A stretch of DNA of 64,000 bases from Sulfuritalea sp. GTDB lineage: Bacteria > Pseudomonadota > Gammaproteobacteria > Burkholderiales > Rhodocyclaceae. Under the pieces are notes generated by a model. That model was not told the origin of the DNA and made no database searches. It was given only the letters and a program-made list of their open reading frames with translations. Location of the stretch: positions 234,507-298,506 of the forward strand of contig JADJUP010000056.1 of assembly GCA_016716965.1 (NCBI GenBank), given 5' to 3'. Of the stretch, positions 57,697 through 64,000 are shown one piece after another. The position numbers and the translations under genes were made by a program. Each line of letters begins with the position of its first letter. The stretch's first letter is position 1.

Positions 57697-57716
57697 GTCC
57701 TGGCCACCACGCTCAC

Positions 57717-58802
57717 CTAGCAGCAGCCGCAGCTTTCGTCGCTGCCAGCACTGCTCGCGCTGCCGGCAGTGTTCGTCCCCGCATCGGCGACCACATTCGC
57801 GCCGAATGGCAGCGCCTTGCCGCAACCTTCGAACAGGCCGTAGTGGCGCGAGAAGTCGCCGATGAAATCGAAGTGCGGCGCCAGCCGGCTTTCACCGAGC
57901 ATGCGGAAGGTGTTGCCGCAAACCGGAAAGACGCGGCCGGCTTCAATGCGATGGTGCTTGTCGAGGACGAAGGCCTGTGGATGCTGCGCGATGCTGCCGC
58001 GGTAGACCACCGCCTGGCCGTAGTCCTCGCAGTCGGATTCGAGCCCGTCGAGCTTGAACAGGCGGTAGGTGGCGGAATGGAAGTTCACGCCGGCGGTGCG
58101 CGGCGCCAGTTCCGGATCGGTGACCGCCAGCGGCCGGTCTTCCACCAGGCGCGGGTCGGCAAAGCCGGCCCGCCGCGCCAGGCCGAGGAAATCGTTCCAG
58201 TACAGCGCGCCGCCCAGGCACTCGCCATACAGCACCGGGTCGTTCTTCACCGCCTCCGGCACGCGGCGGTCGGCATACACGTCGGAGAAGTAGAACTCGC
58301 CGCCGGGCTTGAGCAGGCGGTGCACGCCGCGCAGCACGGCCTCCTTGTCGGGCGAGAGGTTCACCACGCAGTTCGAGACGATGACATCGAAGCTGCCCGG
58401 CGCGAGATCCAGTTCGTCGAGGCGTTCGATGTAGCCGTGCAGGAAGCGCACATTGGCATAGCCGAAGCGCTCGCTGTGCCAGCCCTGGTGGCGGGTGGCG
58501 ACGGCGAGCTGCTCGTCGGTCATGTCCACGCCCACTACCTCGCCCTGCGCGCCGGCCAGCTGGGCCAGCGCATACACGTCGCGCCCGGAACCGCTGCCGA
58601 GGTCGAGCACGCGGCAGCCTGCCAGCAGCGGCGGCGCCACCAGGCCGCAGCCGTAGTAGCGCTCCAGCACCTCGGGGTGGATGCGCGCCAGCAGCGGCTT
58701 GAGCCAGCCCGGCACGCTGGAGGCGTCGCAGCAGGCGCTGGTCTTGAGGTCGGCGGTGCCGGCAAGCTGCTTGCCGTAGTAGTCCTTGACGAGTTCGTGC
58801 AT
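57717..58802 (-). CDS. arsM: Arsenite methyltransferase
   Basis: 361 aa SAM-dependent methyltransferase. SAM motif I is VLDLGSGSGRDVYALA, followed by VGVDMTDEQL. The cysteines needed for As(III) binding are present: TSACC near residue 23, SNCVVN, and GECLGGALYW. The C-terminus ends in DESCGCC, an additional cysteine cluster seen in ArsM proteins. AGGAGA precedes the ATG at 58802. No arsR or acr3 gene is near. Confidence 0.88.
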   Translation of the reverse strand: MHELVKDYYGKQLAGTADLKTSACCDASSVPGWLKPLLARIHPEVLERYYGCGLVAPPLLAGCRVLDLGSGSGRDVYALAQLAGAQGEVVGVDMTDEQLAVATRHQGWHSERFGYANVRFLHGYIERLDELDLAPGSFDVIVSNCVVNLSPDKEAVLRGVHRLLKPGGEFYFSDVYADRRVPEAVKNDPVLYGECLGGALYWNDFLGLARRAGFADPRLVEDRPLAVTDPELAPRTAGVNFHSATYRLFKLDGLESDCEDYGQAVVYRGSIAQHPQAFVLDKHHRIEAGRVFPVCGNTFRMLGESRLAPHFDFIGDFSRHYGLFEGCGKALPFGANVVADAGTNTAGSASSAGSDESCGCC

Positions 58803-58847
58803 GGTTTCTCCTGGTCGATTCGATTGCCTTGAGCGCGGGCCGCGCGT

Positions 58848-59858
58848 TCAGCCTTGCTGCCGGGGCGCCGTCCCGGCGCGGAATATCTCGGTGGCGGGAT
58901 GGAAGGCATACCAGGCGAACCAGTAGCCGACCACCGTCGCCAGTTGCGTTCCGTCGGCGCCGTGGGCGGTTGCGCGCCGGGCCTTGTGGTCGTAGCGGAT
59001 GGTCACGACAGTATCGCCGATGCGGTCGGTGATTTCGCCCGCGGTCTTGACCAGCTCTGCGAAGGGATAGGCCTTGGTCCGGCCGTCGATGCGGATGCCC
59101 AGCACGCGTTCCTTGGGATGGAAGCCGGCGGCGCGAAACTGTACCGGGAACAGCAGTTCCTCGGTTCTTTCATAGCCGTCGTAGGGGTTGCGCCGGTAGG
59201 GACGTACGGTGCCGGTGTTGGTCGATAGCACCTGCGTCGCTGGTTGCGCCTTGCGCCAGTCGGCCCAGGACGTGTGGGTCAGCGGCAGCATGGTCAGGCG
59301 CTTGCCCTTGAGAGGGCCGCTGATGGCCTGGCCGAGCAGTTGCGACCACAGGGAATTGGTCTGGCGGTCGTAGAGCAGCACGTCGCTGTTGTAGAGCAGG
59401 CCGGAAACACCAAAGCTCAGCTCGCGGCCGTCGACGCGTGCATCGAAGGCGACGCCGGTGCCGCACAGCGGACAGAAGGTGATCGTTACCGGATCCTTGC
59501 CGATGCGGTCGTTCACCACTTCGTGCCAGTTGAGGATGGGCACCGGGTAGGCGCGCGCCGTTTTGCCCCTGACCAGCCCCAGCACCTGGTCGTCGTTGCG
59601 GAGGAAGGCGGCGAAGCCGGCCATGACGAAATCCGGCTTGTCGATGGAGGGAATCCCGTCCTTCTCCGGTCCGGCGAAATTGATCTGCAGCCATGGGATC
59701 AGCGAGTCCTTCAGGTCGAAGCCGTTCATCTCCTGCGCCGCTGGGGCTGCGGAGTAGGCGGCGACGACCAGCACCAGGCCACCGAGCATGCGCCGCAGCC
59801 AGCGCGCAAGGCGTGCGATGGGGAAACCGGCGGACAGCGGCGAGATCAAGGTGGACAT
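58848..59858 (-). CDS. DUF3179 domain protein, secreted
   Basis: 336 aa from the ATG at 59858 (MSTLISPLSAGF), or possibly the internal ATG giving MRRMLGGLVLVVAAYSAAPAAQEM. A signal peptide or anchor is followed by the DUF3179 core: IDKPDFVMAGFAAFLRNDDQVLG, ARAYPVPILNWHEVVND, FCPLCGTGVAFD and YDRQTNSLWSQLLGQAISG. Function unknown. The ORF continues open upstream to 60788 in the same frame, but that part is the shadow of the dehydrogenase gene. Confidence 0.8.
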   Translation of the reverse strand: MSTLISPLSAGFPIARLARWLRRMLGGLVLVVAAYSAAPAAQEMNGFDLKDSLIPWLQINFAGPEKDGIPSIDKPDFVMAGFAAFLRNDDQVLGLVRGKTARAYPVPILNWHEVVNDRIGKDPVTITFCPLCGTGVAFDARVDGRELSFGVSGLLYNSDVLLYDRQTNSLWSQLLGQAISGPLKGKRLTMLPLTHTSWADWRKAQPATQVLSTNTGTVRPYRRNPYDGYERTEELLFPVQFRAAGFHPKERVLGIRIDGRTKAYPFAELVKTAGEITDRIGDTVVTIRYDHKARRATAHGADGTQLATVVGYWFAWYAFHPATEIFRAGTAPRQQG

Positions 59859-59974
59859 GCCACTTGGTCGCGCCTGGCGCGAATTGCTTACAGGCGCGAC
59901 CATGGTTTTTCGGGAGACAGCCCGCATTGGCGGGCCGGGTTCGACATGTGGCTCGCCTGGCGCAGTGCCTCGCG

Positions 59975-61065
59975 TCAGCGGCCGTCGCCGGCGACGATGG
60001 CCTCGATCGCCTTGCCGACGTCTGTGGTCGTCGCCCTGCCGCCCATGTCGGGCGTGCGCGGGCCTTCCGCGGTTACCGCTTCGATGGCGCGCATGATCGT
60101 CGCGGCGGCTTCCGCGTGGCCGAGGTGTTCCAGCATCATCGCCCCGCACCAGATCTGGCCGATCGGGTTGGCGATCCCCTTGCCGTAGATGTCCGGCGCC
60201 GAACCATGCACCGGCTCGAACAGGGACGGAAACAAACGCTCCGGATTCAGGTTGGCCGAGGGTGCGATGCCGATGGTGCCGGTACAGGCCGGGCCGAGGT
60301 CGGACAGGATGTCGCCGAACAGGTTGGACGCCACCACCACGTCGAACCAGTCCGGGTTGCGCACGAAATGCGCGGTCAGGATGTCGATGTGGTATTTGTC
60401 GGCGCGGATCGACGGATAGCTCGCCGCCATTGCGGCAAAGCGTTCGTCCCACCATGGCATCGAGATCGAGATGCCATTGGACTTGGTGGCCGAGGTGACG
60501 TGCTGCTTCGGCCGCGTCAGCGCCAGTTCGAAAGCGAACTTCATGATGCGGTCCGTGCCGCGCCGGGTGAAGATGCTTTCCTGGATCACGGTTTCCTGCG
60601 GCGTGCCTTCGAACATCTTGCCGCCGACGCTGGAATACTCGCCCTCGGTGTTTTCGCGCACCACGTAGAAGTCGATCTCGCCGACCTTGCGGTTGGCCAG
60701 CGGGCAGGGCACGCCGGGCATCAGGCGTACCGGGCGCAGGTTCACGTACTGGTCGAATTCGCGGCGAAACTTGAGCAGCGAGCCCCACAGCGAGATGTGG
60801 TCCGGCACCTTTCCGGCCAGCCGGCGGCGCCGAAGAAGATGGCGTCGTGGCTGCCGATCTGCCGCTTCCAGTCGTCGGGCATCATCTGCCCGTGCTTGAT
60901 GTAGTAGTCGCAGCTCCAGTCGAACTCGTCGAAATGCAGGGCGATGTCGAAGCGGGCGGCGGCCGCCTGCAGCACGCGCAGGCCTTCCGGCACCACCTCG
61001 CGGCCGATGCCGTCGCCGGGGATCACGGCGATGCGATGGGATTTGCCGGCTCTCGTCATTGCCAT
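59975..61065 (-). pseudogene. ttuC: Tartrate dehydrogenase / D-malate dehydrogenase, frameshifted
   Basis: Two frames together give a complete isocitrate/isopropylmalate-dehydrogenase-family protein. The N-terminal part (from 61065: HRIAVIPGDGIGREVVPEGL ... HDAIFFGAAGWPE) breaks at a T-run at 60810-60812 (AAA on the coding strand). The rest resumes as VPDHISLWGSLLKFRREFDQYVNLRPVRL. One added base restores 363 aa, the normal length. The family segments VVRENTEGEYSSVGG and SNLFGDILSDLGPACTG are intact. The family oxidises tartrate, D-malate or related 2-hydroxyacids with NAD. Real mutation or sequencing error cannot be told apart here. Confidence 0.8.
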
Positions 61066-61078
61066 TGCGTCCAGGCGT

Positions 61079-61509
61079 TCAGGACTGACCGGAGGCGGCA
61101 GTGGGGTTGACCCCGGCCCGCAGGAAGTGGTCGACGAATTCGCGGTCGAAGCGATCTACGTGATCGTTCAGCCATTGCTGGATGAAGGCGGCCAATTCGT
61201 CGGCGACCTCGAAGTCCTGGGCGCGTTTGCGAATTTCTCCAGTTGCCGGGACAGGTCCAGGTGTTCGGCGACGTGGGTCTCGACTGCCGGGAAGGAAAGC
61301 ATGCGCATCAGGCTTTCCTCGACCGCGAAATGGATCCGGGTCTCGATCGCCAGTTCGTCGAGGATGGCATTGGTTGCATAGCCGTAGTGTTTCCCGACGG
61401 CGTCGCGCAGCCGTTCGAGCAGGGCGTGCAGGCGCTTGTGCTGGGCGTCGAGTTCGGCGATGCCGATCTCGAAATTTGCTGGCAGGGTATTGGCGGGGGA
61501 CGTATTCAC
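61079..61509 (-). pseudogene. Bacteriohemerythrin, frameshifted
   Basis: A GTG at 61509 starts FEIGIAELDAQHKRLHALLERL, with the first iron-ligand His, then IHFAVEESLMRML and HVAEHLDL. The frame breaks at a GGG run at 61219-61221, and the C-terminal helix FEVADELAAFIQQWLNDHVDRFDREFVDHFL, with the last His/Asp ligands, continues in another frame. One added base gives 143 aa, a normal single-domain hemerythrin. It binds O2 at a di-iron site. 13 bases separate it from the dehydrogenase gene. Confidence 0.78.
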
Positions 61510-61567
61510 GGGGCCGGTGGCGTAGCGGGAATCTGAATCCTAACACCCTGCTTCGACGACAACCCGG

Positions 61568-62636
61568 TCAACTCCCGGCAAAGCGCCGCCGGTATTCACG
61601 CGGTCCGCTGCCGGTCCAGGCGGCGAAGGCGCGATAGAAGGCGGCGGCGTCGGCAAAGCCGAGATCGGTACCGATGCGGTTGAGCGGCCGCGACGTCTTC
61701 GTCAACCATTCAATGGCCAGTTCGCGGCGCAGGCCATCCTTGATGGCGCGAAAGCTGGTGCCTTCGTCCTCCAGTCGCCGGTGCAAGGTGCGCGGCGAAA
61801 GGAACAGGCGCTTGGCCAGCGCCGGCAGCGCGAGGTGCTCGGGCAGGGCGGCGCGCAGGTGTTCGCGCACGCGCAGGGCCAGCGCGCGATCGCGGCGGTA
61901 GAGCGTGGTGATGCTGGCCGGCGCGTCGGCGAGGAAGAGTGTCAGTGCGGCCTCGTCGCGGCGCACCGGCAAGGCCAGCCATTCGACCGGAAAGCGCGCT
62001 TCCAGGCGCGGTGCGTCGAAGGTGTGGCGCGGGGCGAAGACCAGTTCGTAATCCGCCACGTGCAGCGGCGGCGGGTAGGGGAAGCTGACCTCGTCCAGCG
62101 GCAGCGGATGCGCCACCAGCCAGGCGGCCAGGCCGTGGATCAGGCGCAGCAACCACTCGAAGGCGAATACCCGCCCGGCGCGTCCGACCGGCAGCGGCTG
62201 CTCTTCGGCGATGACCAGCACCGCCGCGCGGCCGCCGCTTTCGAGGTCGACCGAAACGTCGTCGAGCAGCACCCGCAGGCTGCGGGCAATGCGTTCCAGC
62301 GCGGCCTCGAGAGTCGGCGCTGAGAGCACGGCGCGACACAGCAGTTCGAAGCTGCCGCGGCGCAGTGGGCGCGAGAAGAGGGCGAAGCCTTCGTCGTCGA
62401 GCTGTTCGTTGATCAGGCGATAGAGCGCCGCATAACGTGCCACCGGGACGCGGGCATTGCGCTGGTGGATCAGATCGCTGGCAATTCCTGCATGTTCGAG
62501 CAGATCCCCTGGCTCAGCCCGTTGCGGCCGATTCCGGCAAGAATGCCGGTAACAAAGCCGATCGCGACCGTCGGTGCGCTGCCGGTGGTCCTGCGGGGCG
62601 GGGGCTTGGGGTGGCCGATGATGGCAAATTATGCAT
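61568..62636 (-). CDS. AraC family regulator, N-terminus in shifted frames
   Basis: The part from 62443 to the stop (291 codons) has the arabinose-binding-type domain and a C-terminal double HTH (LALPALAKRLFLSPRTLHRRLEDEGTSFRAIK; RIGTDLGFADAAAFYRAFAAWTGSGPREYRRRF). Upstream, the coding strand continues family-like: GDLLEHAGIASDLIHQRNARVPVARYAAL in the same frame, and GSAPTVAIGFVTGILAGIGRNGLSQ in another. Adding one base at the four-base run 62506-62509 and one near 62608-62611 joins these to an ATG at 62636, giving 356 aa, normal for the family. The second correction is less sure. It is divergent from icmF and may regulate it. Confidence 0.75.
62306..62332 (-). repeat. Dispersed 27-bp repeat, copy E (inside the AraC gene)
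   Basis: On the minus strand: GCCGT, seven bases, then GCGCCGACTCTCG; coding AVLSAPTLE in the regulator. Confidence 0.7.
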
Positions 62637-62719
62637 AGTTATCGTCGTTTTGTGTCATGGCATCGCCGCCGGGCTTTGCCTATCATGCGAGGTCTGCCGC
62701 CCATACCCGGAGCCATGCC

Positions 62720-64000
62720 ATGACCGACCTCAGCATCGCCGCCAAGCTGGTGCCCTACAAGCCCAAGCACAAGGTTCGCTTCGTCACCGCCACTTCGCTG
62801 TTCGACGGTCACGACGCCTCGATCAACATCATGCGGCGCATCCTGCAGGCGACCGGCGCCGAGGTGATCCACCTCGGCCACAACCGCTCGGTGGACGAGA
62901 TCGTCAACGCGGCGCTGCAGGAAGACGCCCAGGGCATCGCCGTGTCCTCCTACCAGGGCGGCCATGTCGAGTTCTTCTGGGCATGATCGACCTGCTCAGC
63001 AACGCGGCGGCGAGAACATCAAGGTCTTCGGCGGCGGCGGAGGCGTCATCGTGCCGGCCGAGATGAAGGAGCTGCACGACTACGGCGTGGCCCACCTGTA
63101 TTCGGTCGAGGACGGCCAGAAGATGGGCCTGCAGGGCATGATCAACGACATGGTGGCGCGTTGCGACCACGATCTCAGCAAACGTGCGCCGCAGGAGCTG
63201 AAGGCGCTGGAAGTCTGCGGATCGCGCCGAGCGCCCTGAGGAACTGGCGCAGATCATCACCGCGCTGGAGAACGGCGCCTGGCCGGAGAAGGCGAAGAAG
63301 GCGCTGATCGAGAAGGCCGCCGTGTCGTCAGCGCCGACTCTTGGAATTACCGGCACCGGCGGCGCCGGCAAGTCCTCGCTGACCGACGAACTGATCCGCC
63401 GTTTCCGCCTCGACCAGAACGACAGCCAGAAGATCGCGGTGATCTCCATCGACCCCTCGCGCAAGCGCACTGGTGGCGCGCTGCTGGGCGACCGCATCCG
63501 CATGAATGCGATCCAGCATCCCAATATCTATATGCGTTCCCTCGCCACCCGCGATACCGGCAGCGAGATTTCCAAGGCATTGCCCGACGTCATCGCCGCC
63601 TGCAAGGTGGCCGGCTTCGACCTGATCGTGGTCGAGACCTCCGGCATCGGCCAGGGCGACGCCGCCATCGTGCCGCTGGTCGACGTTTCGTGGCGTCACC
63701 GCGCTCTACCAGGCGCTGACACCGAGGCTCGCCGAGCGCGGCCTCAAGTTTGCCGCGAGCCGCCTGCCGGTGGTCGCGGTCAAGGCCTCCTCGGCCGGCC
63801 GCGCCATCGTGCCGGCGGACCGCGTGCTACCTGGCCGAGATTGCCGAGGCGCTGCGCGGCTATCACAAGCATGTCGTCGAGCAGGCAACCATCGCCCGCG
63901 AACGCCAGTCGCTGCAAACCGCCAAGGCCATCTTCGAGGGCTGCAAGAAGAATGCGAGAATGACTTCCATGAGCTGATCATCTGGAAGGACGGCCAGCTC
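62720..64000 (+). pseudogene. icmF: Fused isobutyryl-CoA mutase IcmF, heavily frame-disrupted and cut by the window end
   Basis: The ATG at 62720 has GGAG about 8 bases upstream. The B12 domain (KHKVRFVTATSLFDGHDASINIMRRI) reads to about 62980, where two 1-base losses (about 62980 and 62999) occur. It continues as GGENIKVFGGGGGVIVPAEMKELHDYG. A further shift lies near 63219. The G-protein chaperone domain follows (ITGTGGAGKSSLTDELIRRF; VETSGIGQGDAAIVPLVDVS). At 63690 the sequence jumps to GVTALYQALTPRLAERG, missing about 70-80 residues including the NKxD GTP-specificity motif. More shifts lie near 63827 and 63955. The mutase domain starts as NDFHELIIWKDGQL at the edge. IcmF interconverts isobutyryl- and butyryl-CoA. 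Confidence 0.8.
63319..63345 (+). repeat. Dispersed 27-bp repeat, copy D (inside icmF)
   Basis: GCCGT, seven bases, then GCGCCGACTCTTG; coding AVSSAPTLG in the linker just before the GTP-binding loop of icmF. Confidence 0.75.

Noticed and set aside
59859..60788. N-terminal extension of the DUF3179 frame
   Set aside because: The extension is Arg/His/Gly-rich and lies over the ttuC gene in another frame; the true protein starts with a signal peptide near 59858.

Overview
The window reads as chromosome of a GC-rich betaproteobacterium, most likely of the Rhodocyclales type. The evidence is the gene order pilM-N-O-P-Q, aroK, aroB, dgt, gltB, gltD, the lptM-lysA pair beside cyaY, the GTG/TTG starts and the family membership of the genes. 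Species is not claimed. I saw no phage, CRISPR array, rRNA or tRNA, and no intact insertion sequence.

Layout. 1-0.8 kb: end of a branched-chain-type ABC importer (livG tail, livF). 1.0-7.3 kb, minus strand: an operon for a xanthine-dehydrogenase-family molybdenum hydroxylase (three subunits), a CoxG-like protein, a methylmalonate-semialdehyde dehydrogenase and a carboxymuconolactone-decarboxylase-like protein, with a divergent TetR regulator; together with the importer this looks like a catabolic module for an unidentified organic substrate. 8.5-14.2 kb: an RND drug-type pump and its adaptor, translationally coupled to lysA and the small lipoprotein lptM. 14.3-25.2 kb: cyaY, mrcA, the type IV pilus assembly genes pilMNOPQ, the shikimate genes aroK and aroB, and a dGTPase homologue. 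25.5-34.8 kb: glutamate synthase (gltB, gltD), glmU and glmS, followed by a lipoprotein. 36-42.8 kb: a chemotaxis receptor, an SRAP/YedK protein, a B12-binding radical SAM protein, a DUF454 membrane protein and an EF-G paralogue. 43-52.8 kb: a metal (probably copper) efflux island with a CBA-type RND pump, small periplasmic proteins and a CusRS-type two-component system; matching palindromes lie in front of two of its transcription units. 52.8-57.7 kb: MarR, cupin, MATE pump, small lipoprotein, a gene-poor stretch and a membrane-anchored thioredoxin-like protein. 57.7-64 kb: arsM, a DUF3179 protein, a tartrate/malate dehydrogenase, a bacteriohemerythrin, an AraC regulator and the fused acyl-CoA mutase icmF.

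Two window-wide signals stand out. First, a dispersed repeat of about 27 bp occurs at least ten times on both strands, inside genes and between them, plus twice in a longer form with an internal hairpin. Coding copies are always read in the same phase for a given orientation. Second, reading-frame breaks are concentrated in the last 3.2 kb (ttuC, hemerythrin, AraC, icmF), all deletion-type, against one break (gltB) in the preceding 60 kb. That pattern suggests poor consensus sequence at this end, or a cluster of decaying genes.
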